Positions 1-10,942 are shown, numbered from the stretch's first letter. The stretch is DNA of 64,000 nt from Arsenophonus sp046530785 (GCA_046530785.1 JBHEQT010000001.1:1-64000), one strand, 5' to 3'. Made by a program: numbers and translations. Notes: a model not told the origin generated them from the letters alone.

Positions 1-194
1 AACAATTCTTACAAAGTAAAGTAAAATGTTCTCACAGAAATGAAATAGAAAAAATTGAGTTATTAATTAAAAAACGAAATGATGCACGAAAAAGTAAACT
101 ATGGTTGGAGGCTGATTCGACACGTTATGAACTTACTCAAATGGGTATTATATTAGAGGATACTCCGAAAGGAACCATATGGCGACGTAGATAA
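1..194 (+). CDS. cysS: Cysteinyl-tRNA synthetase, C-terminal end (partial)
   Basis: The window opens inside a reading frame that runs from base 3 to the TAA at 192-194, giving 63 residues. The end of the protein has the family's anticodon-binding-domain tail: a helix with IEKIELLIKKRNDARKSK, then ADSTRYELTQMGIILEDTP and the terminal GTIWRRR. In CysS this tail reads 'I..LI..RN.AR..K....AD.IRD.L...GI.LEDTP.GT.WRR'. The enzyme charges tRNA-Cys in the cytoplasm and is essential. The catalytic part lies outside the window, so its integrity cannot be judged. In E. coli cysS is not beside rpmG, so this junction with the following desert is a rearrangement. Identification rests on recalled family sequence. 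Confidence 0.85.
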   Translation, partial: QFLQSKVKCSHRNEIEKIELLIKKRNDARKSKLWLEADSTRYELTQMGIILEDTPKGTIWRRR

Positions 195-3100
195 AACTAA
201 AAATAAAATATTAGGTTAACTGTTATTATTAGATTAATTTTTTAGTAAAATCAGTTTTATATATTAAAATTAATATTTTTATAAAATGAAATTTTTAATT
301 TATACAAAATAGATTTTCAACGATATTTATTATTTGTATTAGTTGTTAATAACTCATAAAGATAAAATTGAGTTCATCATCGTTAAGAAGGAATTAGAAG
401 TTATTAAAAATAGGATACTAATTGTATAATATTTATATCTATCAAAAATTAAAGATATCTAGAAATCATTAAATCTCGAAATTTGACTGTGATTAGTCAT
501 TTTACAATCGATTAGTGCTTAATAAGGATGTTCTTCTATTATAATCTACATAACATTTAATATGATATACTATATAACTAATATTCAGCTTATTTTTAAT
601 CGTAAAGTTATTTATTAAGTATTTATAAAATGTAGATTATAGAAATAATTCATTCAAATTCCTTTTCGTATTAATTCGGATTTTATTACTTAAAATTCTT
701 TTTTTTCAAAAAGACTGGAGGGGTTTTTATTAAAAATAGTATTCCGTAATTGGAAATAACTGAATATCTAATTATTATAAGTTTTACATAAAACTTCAAA
801 AAAATCGATTAAAATCGAATCATAGATTCGGATCTTATCAAAAAAATTCAATAATTTAGTACAGATTTACTAAATAATGATAATTTTTAACTTAAAATAT
901 TAAAATTGAAGTATTTGATTAAGATAATATAGTTTTTATTAATTTAAAAATTAATTATTTTATTTCCTTTAAGTAATTAAAAGAAATTTTCAATATTAAA
1001 TTTCAACTTATATTTTCCGAAAAATTTAAATTTGTAATTATCTAAAGATAATATTATTTAATAAATTGAATAATATTAATTTTTTAATGAAAAAAGAATC
1101 AATTAATCTCAAACAAATTAACTTCACTTTTAATCAATCTTTAGATTACCTAAAGAAAATCATATTATTCATTTAATTTAATTGTTGAAACTTATTAGAT
1201 TAAATATTTATTAAGATTGAATTTCTTAATAAAATACTAAAATTTTATTATAAACCCTATGTAAGTGTATATTTTTGTTTAATAAATTAAATATATGTTA
1301 AGTGTATTATTACACTATGTTATTTTTAACTAAAATTAAAGATTGATGAATAGTAATATTACTAAATTTTTATTAATTAATTATAATTTGATCAATAATA
1401 TTATTTATTTTAAAAATATTTAAATCTTAATAAAAACAAGAAAATATTATTATTAATAATATTAAAAAAGTAGAGAGTATCTAAATCTATTTTCTAATTT
1501 TATTATTTATAGTTGATACTTGTATGATACAATATCAAAAGATCGATTAATATAAGAGATATAATTAATTATATCTACCATCCATTTTAGTAAGTAAAAT
1601 CTATATATGATTAACCTAATTAGTTATAAAAATATTTATTTTGATAAATATTAATTTAAATAAATATGGTAATTTTTTATTTTATAGAAAATTTTCATTA
1701 CGGATTATAATAATTAATAAATAAAGTAAAAAAATAATTAAGAATTATATCAATTTAGCAATTTTAAAATGATTTCGAAGAAAGATTATTTAATACAAAA
1801 ATAAACAAAGGGCTATTAAATAAAAATCTAAAAGTGAGTTAAATAATAGATATTGATGAAAAAAATTATAAATAGAATTCATAAAAATCTTTCAAATTAT
1901 TTGTATAATTACATTTAATAAATAATAGTAAGATATAATCTTTTTATTTTAATTAAAATTATTAATATTATATTTATAATTTATATCCATAATTTAATTG
2001 ATAAAAGAGAAAAGGAAAATATTTTTAATTATTTCAATATCTTTTTTTATAACTTCAAATTCAATAGAAAAAGTTTAATATTTAGAAATTTTAGTCCTAA
2101 AAATGTCGGAAATCTATCTTTCTAAAAGAAAAGATATGAAAACCTTTTTAAAAATAAATTTAACTTAAAGATTTATATAAAGATTATTATCATTTAGAAT
2201 GATCAAAGGATAATGGATTGTAAAAATTCTAATATATTTTCTTACTTTATTTATTTAATTTTATAATTTTACTGTTATTTTATATTTTTATATAATTAAT
2301 TATTAATAATAATTATCTATTTAATTAATAGATAGATAATAATAGATAAAACTTAATATAAATTCTGTGATTTATATCAATTTTATTGTATATCAATTAT
2401 TCACTTTCTATATTAATAATATACGGATTTTTGTAAAAACATAAATTTTTTAAAATTTTATTCTTTTAATGATATAGGTGAGATTATCATATTTTCTTTT
2501 AAATTTTTTGGATTATTTAATAGTTTTCATAAAATCAAAGATAGTCGATGACTGAGTATTCCACTTTTAAATAATTTCGTAATATTCTTAATATTTTAGA
2601 TAATTAAATTATTAATTATTGTAATTGTAATCATAAAGTTTTTATTATTAATCTTAATTTAAGTTATTTTAATCAAAATTAAATATTAAGATTTATCAGC
2701 TCTTTTCCAAAATTAATAATTACTAAATTTTTATTATATCATTAATTTAAATTAATTTCTTTATTTTATAATCTTTATACCAAATTTAACTTAAGAATAA
2801 AAATAAATAGCAATAAAAATATTACTAAAAAGATAATTATCTTAAAATAATTATTAAGGACTAAAGAGTAAAAATAAAGTAATATGATTATGAAAATTCT
2901 TAATAACTTCCTTTCTAGTTAAAATAGATGATTTTAAGTTATTTTAAACAAATAGCTTTATGAAGCATATAACCTGATGGAATCGAATTAAATTTCTTGT
3001 ATTTTAAATAAAAAATTTACGTTTTTATCAGAAAATTTTCTTAAAATATATCTTCTTTTTTGTAGATTTATTAAAAAATTTTATGAAATAGTTTTATTAT

Positions 3101-4079
3101 AAAGGCTATTTTTTATGATAACTATTCTATATAACGAAAACAAATTAGAAAAAATCTTAAAAGATATAATACAAACTGTATTTAGGAGGATAAATATTTA
3201 ATTAAATCGATCTTTGCAAGAAATAGTAGTGTAATTTAAAAGAGAAATATTTTACTTATTATTATTCTTCTTATGATGGAATCATGATGAAAATCAGTTA
3301 CTAGCAATAAAAGATAGAACTAAAACCATTGACAATAAATAGTCAATATAATATTACTTTACTTCAAAGATAGTTTTATCTAAAAATCAATAAGATATTT
3401 TAAAAATATTAAAAATTATCTTCACTAATATAAATATTTATTAGATTAAAATAATTAATAATATAAGAAATTTTTTTACTTCTCATACTCTAAAGGAGAA
3501 ACTTACCTTTTAACTATTTTTATTTAACTAAAGCTAAATATGAAAATATAATAAAAATTAAAATTTTTCTTCTATTATATTAATAATTTAAAATTTTTCG
3601 AGATAAGATAAATAAAAATTATCTTACTTTTAATATTTTTAAAAGCAATAAATAATTATTAAAAACAAAACAGATTTTATTTTTAATGGTTAATTATATA
3701 GTGTTGGTTGGTATTATGCTGTAAAATAAAGGTAAAGAACAAAAGATAATACTATTGAAACTAGTAAACTGAAATTTATATGATTTTATCTCTGTTTATT
3801 ATAAAACTAAAAATAATATTCTTAATCTCACAATTAAGGTTACTAAAAGATTGATAAAGTTAAAATTGTAAGACATAACATATTTTCGTTTGGTTATTTT
3901 AATAATAAAATAAGGTTATTTTGTAACTTTATGTATTAATAAATACTTTTCTAAGATTAAAAATCTAAACTTACTTTAGTGTATTAGTTATTAATTTTAT
4001 TAAATAAAATAATAAGTTTTTAGTTTAAATTTTTCTTTAAATCCTTAAAGGAAAATTTTTGATAGTCTTTTATTGAAAA
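195..4079. other. Gene desert between cysS and rpmG
   Basis: Nearly 3.9 kb of very AT-rich sequence with stops in all frames and no open frame resembling a protein. I saw no tRNA-like cloverleaf and no gene remnant I can name. It is best read as fully eroded former genes. A weak inverted repeat around 2295-2350 (TTAATTATTAATAA / TTAATTAATAGATAG type sequence) is within what such composition produces. Confidence 0.7.
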
Positions 4080-4247
4080 TTATTTAATTTTAGCTTCTCT
4101 ATAAATTACATACTTACGAACAACTGGATCAAATTTTTTTATTTCCATTTTTTCAGGCATAGTACGTTTGTTTTTTGTTGTAGTATAGAAGTGACCTGTA
4201 CCTTCAGAAGAAACCAGTTTAATTTTATCACGAATACTCTTAGCCAT
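4080..4247 (-). CDS. rpmG: 50S ribosomal protein L33
   Basis: A 55-codon gene read on the minus strand, ATG at 4247-4245 and TAA at 4082-4080. The product begins MAKSIRDKIKLVSSEGTGHF, contains YTTTKNKRT.PEKMEIKKFDP and ends VVRKYVIYREAKIK. This is collinear with the 55-residue E. coli L33 over its full length. L33 is a small protein of the large ribosomal subunit near the E site. It follows rpmB with 11 bases between (ancestral rpmB-rpmG order). A GGGAG ribosome binding site sits about 8 bases upstream and overlaps the rpmB stop, so the pair is very likely co-transcribed from upstream of rpmB. Confidence 0.97.
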   Translation of the reverse strand: MAKSIRDKIKLVSSEGTGHFYTTTKNKRTMPEKMEIKKFDPVVRKYVIYREAKIK

Positions 4248-4258
4248 TTTTAAGCTCC

Positions 4259-4495
4259 CTAATATTTTTTACCGCGAGTGCGGAGTTTGATAAGAATTTC
4301 TTCAATCCCCTTTTTATCGATTATACGCATTCCTTTTGCTGAAACATGAAGCTTTACGAAACGTTTCTCATTTTCAACCCAAAAACGGTGAAAATGAAGA
4401 TTTGGTAAAAAACGACGTTTAGTTGCATTCATTGCATGTGAGCGATTATTTCCACTTATGGAACTCTTACCAGTAACTTGGCAAACTCGTGACAT
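4259..4495 (-). CDS. rpmB: 50S ribosomal protein L28
   Basis: The start chosen is the ATG at 4495-4493, giving 78 residues, the same length as E. coli L28. It begins MSRVCQVTGKSSISGNNRSH, continues with NATKRRFLPNLHFHRFWVE and ends LRTRGKKY. An in-frame upstream ATG at 4549 would add 18 residues that match nothing in the family, whereas the chosen ATG has a GGAG ribosome binding site just upstream (complement of 4499-4503). L28 is a large-subunit protein needed for ribosome assembly. The gene heads the rpmB-rpmG pair. In E. coli radC lies just upstream; here that place is desert carrying a 44-bp palindrome. Confidence 0.97.
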   Translation of the reverse strand: MSRVCQVTGKSSISGNNRSHAMNATKRRFLPNLHFHRFWVENEKRFVKLHVSAKGMRIIDKKGIEEILIKLRTRGKKY

Positions 4496-4702
4496 TTTTT
4501 CTCCAAAAATTAATAAAAATAAAATTTTTATATCTAGAGTAAGTTTCAAATTAAATTTTTTGACCCTATCTCAAAAAATTTTAATAAAAAATTTAATCTT
4601 TATTAGATATCAGTAAAACAATTATTTCTTGTTAAATCTATTAAAATCTTAAAAGTTAAAAGATATAGAAGTATCAATCTTTTATTGAATTTATTCAAGA
4701 CT

Positions 4703-4746
4703 GTTATAATCAAATTGTGTTTTTAAAAACACAATTTGATTATAAC
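4703..4746. repeat. Perfect 44-bp palindrome upstream of rpmB
   Basis: Two 22-base arms are exact reverse complements with no spacer. The left arm starts GTTATAATCAAATTGTG and runs into TTTTT; the right arm starts AAAAA and ends TTTGATTATAAC. It lies about 210 bases upstream of rpmB. The transcript on either strand would fold into a long hairpin with an A/U-rich tip. It may be a bidirectional terminator or a conserved cruciform site; no G/C core or long U-tract follows, so terminator function is uncertain. Confidence 0.6.
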
Positions 4747-7002
4747 AAATCAACTTCAAAAAATAAAATATATTTATTGGTAAGAAAAATAATTAAGTAA
4801 TTTTATATTTATTAAACGAATAATCTTTGTTGATTTTCGGTGAAAATTTTATTTAGAAAATAAAATTTTTTATTATTTACCAAGTGAATTAATTATACCT
4901 TAATATAATTAATTATTATATTTACTTTTTAAACTATCAGTTACCAAAAAATTCTTTTTGATTTTCTATTTACTATCTTTTTACTATATTAAATATTTTT
5001 ATAGAAAAATATAGTTTTATTTTTTACGAAAAAAATAGACATTTCTATATTTAATAGAAGTTAAGAAATTAAATTCATTCTAAATAATCTACTTTTTGAA
5101 AAATAAAATGATAAATTTAATTTTCATACTTTTTACTTTATGAGAAAATGATTTATAGGTAAATTTCATATAAAATAAAAGTGTAAATTAAATTTTTAGA
5201 TTAGATATTTTTATTTTTGATTGTTTGAAATCGGTTTCTCTCCTCTTTAGAATTGATTACTTCTTTTAATTTAGTTAACTATTCTTTTATTTTAATCCGA
5301 TCTTCGCAATAACTAAAAATATGATCACTATATAAAATAAATTCCTAAAACTAACATTATAAACTTTTTTCATCAATTCAAAATTTTGATATTATTGATT
5401 TTAGTTGATTCTAAACTAATCATAATAGTTTTTCGATAGTAAAACTGAATATTTTCAATTAAAAAATCCATAATATTTAATATTTTAAAATTTTTTCTAA
5501 AAAATAGTGATATATTTAAAGAATTATTTCTTTTTAAATTAATATTTATTTTCTATTCTTATTTTTTTCTATGATCACTAATAATAATTTAAAAAATTAT
5601 ATAATCCATTCCCCACTATAATGTCACAGTTTTATAATGATTATTGAAAATAATAATATATCGAATAACTATAAAGTGTAATGTTTTGCTGATAAATTCA
5701 TATTATTTTGTATATATTTAAAAAATCTAATTTTTAGGGATATTAAAATTATATCTTTAAAATTAAAAATATTCATAATAAATACGAATGTATTCATTAT
5801 GAGATAAAAATTTAAATTCAGTTATTTATAACTTTTTAATCAATAATGTATATTTTGATAAAAACGGGGGGAAGTTATTGCTAATTATTTTTTAAAAATT
5901 TCTACTAATTATTTTTATTTTTTAAAATCCTCCCACAAATTACAAAAGAGAATATAAAGGTCTTAATTTCTTCATATTTTTAAGAAGAGGGAAATAAAAC
6001 GAATAAAATTTATTTCATCTTTTTGTTAACGCTAAAATGAATTAACTATATAAAAAATAAGATTTTTAAGTAGTAATCAGTTTTTTTAAAATCTACTAAA
6101 TTTATTTGATATGGTAAAAATAATTTGTTGACAATTAAATTAAGGTGGAGTAGATATGCATTACTTTCTTTCCAACTCCTTCAGTATATTTAAAACGTAA
6201 AAGAAGTTGGAATCTTTTAGATTCATATTTTTAATAAAAGATTTTTCGTAAAAAAAATCTAAGGTAATAATTAATTAAAAATTTTTTATTTTCATTATAA
6301 TTCTTCTATACAGAATTATAATATATAATTTATAAAAAAGTTATTTTTAATATAAAATATTTAATAAAATTCATGTTTAGATGAATAATTTATTTATTAA
6401 TTATTTTTAAAAAATAGTTTTTGAAGGGTGAGAAATATATTTATCATCTATCCTTAATGGGATTTAATCTTTTCATTAAATTTTATAGAAGTAACTATAT
6501 ATCTTTAAGATACGGATAGAATAGATACTTTTAAATTATTAGAATTTTTCCTAATAATTTTTATTAATAAGTTCTTATATATAACTTATTAATTATCATT
6601 GTGAATACTTAAAATTATAATTTATTATCCTTTAAAAATTGTTAATAAATATTAATAGTTTTATGAAAAAAAATTTTTAATAAGTTTTCTATTAATTTTA
6701 AAATTAAAAATTTCTATTACTTTTTAGTAATACCAATTTATCACTTAATAACAATAATTCCATAATATAAAAATTTTTCTATAGATTGAAATATAAAAAT
6801 TTATTTCTTCGGTAGTTTTCCATAACTTCCTATGGATTTGATAATTTAGAACTCTCCCAAATGGAGGATAGCCAGTATTTTGGTATAGTATATGGCATAA
6901 TATTTTACAAAAAAGTTTTTATTAATAAAATTGATGCTATTCTTACTGAACTTTAGTTCATGGTAGTTTTAAAAACTCATCATTTAAATTTGGATATATG
7001 TG
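4747..7002. other. Desert at the radC position
   Basis: About 2.26 kb without a supported gene. In the ancestral order rpmG-rpmB-radC-coaBC the DNA-repair-associated gene radC would lie here on the minus strand. I could not recognise any RadC motif (for example the HNHPSG metal site), so it is gone or eroded beyond recognition. The gap is longer than one radC gene. A run of six G at about 5866 stands out but has no evident context. Confidence 0.55.
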
Positions 7003-8217
7003 ATGGAAAATCTTACAGGTAAACATATCATACTTGGCATTAGTGGTAGTATTGCTGCTTATAAAACACCAGAATTAGTTCGTCGTTTACGTGATCATGG
7101 AGCAATTGTACGTGTAATAATGACAAGATCATCTAAATCTTTCATTACACCATTGACACTACAGAGTATTTCCGGTTATCCAATTATTGATAATTTATTG
7201 AATTTTTCTGTAGATGGCGAAATAGGTTATATTGAATTAGCTAAATGGGTAGATTTAATTATTTTAGCTCCTGCAACTACAGATTTGCTTGCTCGTTTAT
7301 CTATTGGTATGACTAACGATATATTAACAACGGTATGTTTAGCTTCAGAGGCAAAAATAGCTGTCGTTCCGGCAATGAATAAGAAGATGTATGAAGCTAA
7401 TATTACTCAAAAGAATATTGAAATACTTAAAGAGCGACATGTTTTAATTTGGGGTCCTGATGAAGGTATCCAAGCTTGTGGTGATATTGGTCTTGGTCGA
7501 ATGTTAGATCCTTTAACTATCGTTCAATTAGCTAAAAATATTTTTCAACATAAACAAGATATGGTAAATATAAATTTAGCAATTACGGCTGGGTCAACTC
7601 AAGAAGAAATTGATCCAGTTCGTTTTTTAACTAATCATAGCTCTGGGAAAATGGGTTTTTCGATAGCGCAAGCAGCTGCAGAAAGAGGTGCTAATGTAAC
7701 ACTTATTACAGGTCCAGTTACTTTATCAACACCAACAGGCGTTAAACGTATTAATGTTATCAGCGCTTTAGAGATGTATGAACAAGTACATAATATAATT
7801 GATAAACAAAAGATTTTTATTGCTTGTGCCGCAGTTGCTGATTATCGACCAAAAGAATTTATAAAAGAAAAAATTAAAAAAAAGGATGATGAAATTAATC
7901 TTATCTTAGTAAAAAATCCTGATATTGTAGCAAGTGTTGGTAAGTTAATTAATAATCGTCCTTATGTTGTTGGATTTTCAGCAGAGATACAAAATATGGA
8001 AGAATATGCTTATAATAAACGTATCCAAAAAAGATTAGATCTTATTTGTGCAAACGATGTTTCATTATCTGATCATGGATTTAATTCAGAAAAAAATGCT
8101 CTGAGTTTATTTTGGAAAGATAAAGTTACACATTTACCATATAGCCATAAATTAGAGCTTGGTCACCTTTTGCTTGATGAGATACTTCAGCATTATGAAG
8201 AAAAAAATACATATTAA
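7003..8217 (+). CDS. coaBC: Bifunctional phosphopantothenoylcysteine decarboxylase / phosphopantothenate-cysteine ligase
   Basis: CoaBC makes 4'-phosphopantetheine on the route to coenzyme A: the C-terminal CoaB domain joins cysteine to phosphopantothenate via CTP, and the N-terminal flavoprotein CoaC domain decarboxylates the product. ATG at 7003 gives 404 residues (E. coli 406); an in-frame GTG directly before it (7000) is possible. CoaC (about 1-185): GISGSIAAYKTPELVRRLR flavin-binding start, PAMN with Asn126, and ACGDIG with Cys159, all as in E. coli. CoaB (about 190-400): ITAGSTQEEIDPVRFLTNHS, SSGKMG, AAVADYRP and the EKIKKK lysine. Odd point: the active-site His75 of E. coli (GHIELGKW) is Tyr76 here (GYIELAKW, codon TAT). 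The 3' end overlaps dut by 23 bases, as in relatives. Confidence 0.95.
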   Translation: MENLTGKHIILGISGSIAAYKTPELVRRLRDHGAIVRVIMTRSSKSFITPLTLQSISGYPIIDNLLNFSVDGEIGYIELAKWVDLIILAPATTDLLARLSIGMTNDILTTVCLASEAKIAVVPAMNKKMYEANITQKNIEILKERHVLIWGPDEGIQACGDIGLGRMLDPLTIVQLAKNIFQHKQDMVNINLAITAGSTQEEIDPVRFLTNHSSGKMGFSIAQAAAERGANVTLITGPVTLSTPTGVKRINVISALEMYEQVHNIIDKQKIFIACAAVADYRPKEFIKEKIKKKDDEINLILVKNPDIVASVGKLINNRPYVVGFSAEIQNMEEYAYNKRIQKRLDLICANDVSLSDHGFNSEKNALSLFWKDKVTHLPYSHKLELGHLLLDEILQHYEEKNTY

Positions 8218-8653
8218 AATTCTTGATTCTCGTGTAGGGAGAGAATTTCCTTTACCAATTTATGCGACAAAAGGATCTGCTGGATTAGATCTACGAGCTT
8301 GCTTAGATCAAGCTATTCAATTAGAACCAGGTCAAACTAAACTATTATCTACAGGATTAGCAATCCATATTGCAGATCAAAAATTGGCTGCAGTTATTCT
8401 TCCTCGTTCAGGTTTAGGGCATAAGTATGGTGTGGTGTTGGGAAATTTAGTTGGTTTAATTGATTCTGATTATCAAGGTGAATTAAAAGTTTCTCTTTGG
8501 AATCGTAGTGATACAAATTTTATTATTAAACCTGGTAATCGTATAGCTCAAATGATTTTTGTATCAGTTGTGCAAGCTGACTTTGAGATTGTTCAAAATT
8601 TTGAAATAACAAAACGTGGTACTGGTAGTTTTGGTCATTCAGGGTATCATTAA
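8195..8653 (+). CDS. dut: Deoxyuridine 5'-triphosphate nucleotidohydrolase (dUTPase)
   Basis: Hydrolyses dUTP to dUMP and pyrophosphate, keeping uracil out of DNA and feeding dTMP synthesis; the enzyme is a homotrimer. The start is the ATG at 8195, inside the end of coaBC, which gives MKKKIHIKILDSRVG and 152 residues, matching the E. coli protein; an upstream in-frame ATG at 8159 adds residues absent from the family. All five dUTPase motifs are present in order: GSAGLDLRA (28-36), PRSGLGHKYG (70-79), GNLVGLIDSDYQG with the catalytic Asp90, PGNRIAQMIF, and the C-terminal RGTGSFGHSG that closes over the active site. It is translationally coupled to coaBC. Confidence 0.97.
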   Translation: MKKKIHIKILDSRVGREFPLPIYATKGSAGLDLRACLDQAIQLEPGQTKLLSTGLAIHIADQKLAAVILPRSGLGHKYGVVLGNLVGLIDSDYQGELKVSLWNRSDTNFIIKPGNRIAQMIFVSVVQADFEIVQNFEITKRGTGSFGHSGYH

Positions 8654-9377
8654 GAGATACCTGTTACTTATAAACTATTATTAATTTACTAAATATTTAA
8701 TCTTAATAAATAATAAAACTTCAAGAGTTTCATAAATTATTTTATGAGTTTATCGGAGATTTTAGCATAAAAAAGATAGAAAATAGCGTAAATTTTTCAA
8801 AATGTTTCCGTAAATTTTATAAATAAGTGAAAAAATTTATCACTAGTGGTAAATTAGTAATTTATTTTAATATATCTAAAACAATACTATTACTGATACT
8901 TCTTTAACAAAAAGTAATGTTTAATAATTTTATTATTATATTCAAACTTCATCCTTTCAACTATTAATATTAGTTTAATATTAATGACTTCTTAGAAGAA
9001 ATATTCTATTAACATCAATAATAACGGTATATATTTAATCTTCTAAAAAATTCACTACAATATAAGTGGTAGGAAAAATTTAGAAAACTAAGATCTAAAG
9101 AAAGATATTAAATGGGAAATTTAGGAAGATTTTAAAAAAAATATTTATAATAAAATCTTTAATATTATTAAAGTTTATTAGTATCTCAATTATTATTTAT
9201 TTTCTAATGGAAAATTATCGTATTTTATAGATTTAAATTTTCTATATTACTTAACTAAAGAATTTAATATCTATTGATAATAGATTATTTCAACTTCAAT
9301 AAATCAGTTATACTTCTTGCTCCTCCCTAATGTTTTAGTGGAGTTTTTATGCTAATTTTTTAATAAAATTACTTATT
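8654..9377. other. Gap where slmA would lie
   Basis: 724 bases between dut and the end of pyrE with no open frame. In E. coli slmA (nucleoid occlusion factor) fills this place on the plus strand, and the gap is about the right size. I could not align SlmA motifs to it with any confidence, so loss by erosion is inferred from position alone. Confidence 0.5.
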
Positions 9378-10033
9378 TTATTCGTTGAAAGGAATAGTAC
9401 AGTAATCCTTACAATATGATTTCATCATAAGTAAATTGGTTGACATACTCGAATTTTCACTTAAATAATCAATTAAATCATTTAAAGTAACAATAGAAAA
9501 TATCTTGCATTTTAATTTTTTTTCAATTTCTTGAAGTGTTGATAAGTTCTTTTTACCTTTCTCCTGACGATCAAGACATAATATAACCGCAGTAAGTTTA
9601 GCTTTATTCCTTTTAATTATTTCTGCTGATTCTTTAATCGTATTTCCTGCTGTAATAACGTCGTCAAGGATTACAACATTTCCTTTTAATTGGCTACCGA
9701 TTAATTCTCCACCTTCCCCATATTTTTTAATCTCTTTACGATTAAAACAATAAGGTTTATCAAAATGATAATATTCAGATAATATAACTACCGTTGTTGT
9801 TATGATTGGAATACCTTTATAAGCAGGAGCAAAAATAACATCACAAGCAGGTTTATAATCCATAAATGCTTTAGCATAAAAATGACCAAGTGAAGCTAAA
9901 TCTATTCCTGTATTAAAAAGGCCAGTATTAAAAAAATAAGGACTTTTTCGACCAGATTTTAAGATAAATTCACCAAATTCCAATGCTTTTTTTTTATAGC
10001 TAGTTTAATAAATTCGCGCTGATAGTCTTTCAT
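9378..10033 (-). CDS. pyrE: Orotate phosphoribosyltransferase, with a frameshift at an A9 tract
   Basis: PyrE converts orotate and PRPP to OMP in pyrimidine synthesis. An ATG at 10033-10031 with an AGAGGA ribosome binding site encodes MKDYQREFIKLAIKK, which matches the family N-terminus MKPYQRQFIEFALSK. The frame then breaks in a run of nine A on the coding strand (complement of 9987-9995). After it the correct frame resumes with ALEFGEFILKSGRKSPYFF and continues intact through the PRPP loop VVILDDVITAGNT to a normal C-terminus. One more A in the run would give 218 residues (E. coli 213). An internal TTG at 9983 could only start a protein missing 17 residues of the first helix. The downstream part is free of stops, so the gene is probably used through polymerase slippage, or the base is a sequencing error. 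It sits 66 bases after rph; no GC-rich attenuator is visible between them. Confidence 0.9.
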
Positions 10034-10099
10034 TAAATTTTCCTCTTTAATTTATTTTTTAATTTAACAGATATAAATATCTAAATATATAAACTTTAT

Positions 10100-10819
10100 C
10101 TATTTTAGTGCTTCTTTCTGCACAGTAAAAACACTTTCTAAACCATTTTTTGCTAAAGAAAGTAGCGATAATAGTTCCTCGTAACTAAATGGTTCACTTT
10201 CGGCAGTACCTTGAATTTCAATTATTTTTCCATTGTCCATCATAACAACATTCATATCGGTTCCTGCTATATAGTCTTCACTATATTCTAGATCACAAAT
10301 AATTTTTCCATTTACTATTCCAACAGAAATCGCAGCAACCATTGATTTAATAGGATTTTTTTTTAATTTTCCTTCTAAAACCATTTTGTTTAATGCATCA
10401 ACTAAAGCAACGCAACCACCGGAAATTGCAGCGGTACGAGTTCCTCCATCAGCTTGAATGACATCACAATCTAGTGTAATGGTATATTCACCTAATTTTC
10501 TTAAATCAACAGCAGCTCGTAGAGCGCGTGCAATAAAGCGTTGTATTTCTATAGTGCGACCTGCTTGTTTACCTTTTGCTGCTTCACGTGTATTACGAAA
10601 ATTTGTTGCCCTTGGTAACATACCGTATTCCGCTGTTATCCAACCTTGTGATTGCCCTTTTAAGAAACGGGGGATATTGTCTTCTATTGAAGCGTTACAT
10701 AATACTTTGGTGTCACCAAATTCAATTAAAACAGAACCTTCTGCATGTTTAGTGTATTGTCGAGTGATTTTTATAGGGCGAATCTGATTAGCCTCTCTAT
10801 TCTCTGGACGTATACGCAT
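10100..10819 (-). CDS. rph: Ribonuclease PH
   Basis: A phosphorolytic 3'-5' exoribonuclease that trims tRNA 3' ends and degrades structured RNA, acting as a hexamer in the cytoplasm. The 239 residues align along the whole E. coli Rph (238): MRIRPENREANQIRPIKITR, YTKHAEGSVLIEFGDTKVLC, RFLKGQSQGWITAEYGMLPR, REAAKGKQAGRTIEIQRFIAR, LDCDVIQADGGTRTAAISGG and TDMNVVMMDNGKIIEIQGTA. A run of nine A is in frame here (LKKNP, residues near 155), unlike the frameshifted runs of pyrE and yicC. It is the first gene of rph-pyrE. Tail trimming matters in this genome, since the three tRNAs in the window lack an encoded CCA. Confidence 0.96.
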   Translation of the reverse strand: MRIRPENREANQIRPIKITRQYTKHAEGSVLIEFGDTKVLCNASIEDNIPRFLKGQSQGWITAEYGMLPRATNFRNTREAAKGKQAGRTIEIQRFIARALRAAVDLRKLGEYTITLDCDVIQADGGTRTAAISGGCVALVDALNKMVLEGKLKKNPIKSMVAAISVGIVNGKIICDLEYSEDYIAGTDMNVVMMDNGKIIEIQGTAESEPFSYEELLSLLSLAKNGLESVFTVQKEALK

Positions 10820-10942
10820 AATGTTATCTCTACTCTAAAATTAAATAATATTAATTGCATATTATACGGTTTTCAACATTGAATGGTATCCTATTAGTTT
10901 CACTTAAAGTTAAAATTTAATTTTTATTTATAGGAATGAAAT

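Noticed and set aside
10458..10787. 109-codon open frame on the plus strand
   Set aside because: It is the antisense of rph, whose product is clearly conserved on the other strand.
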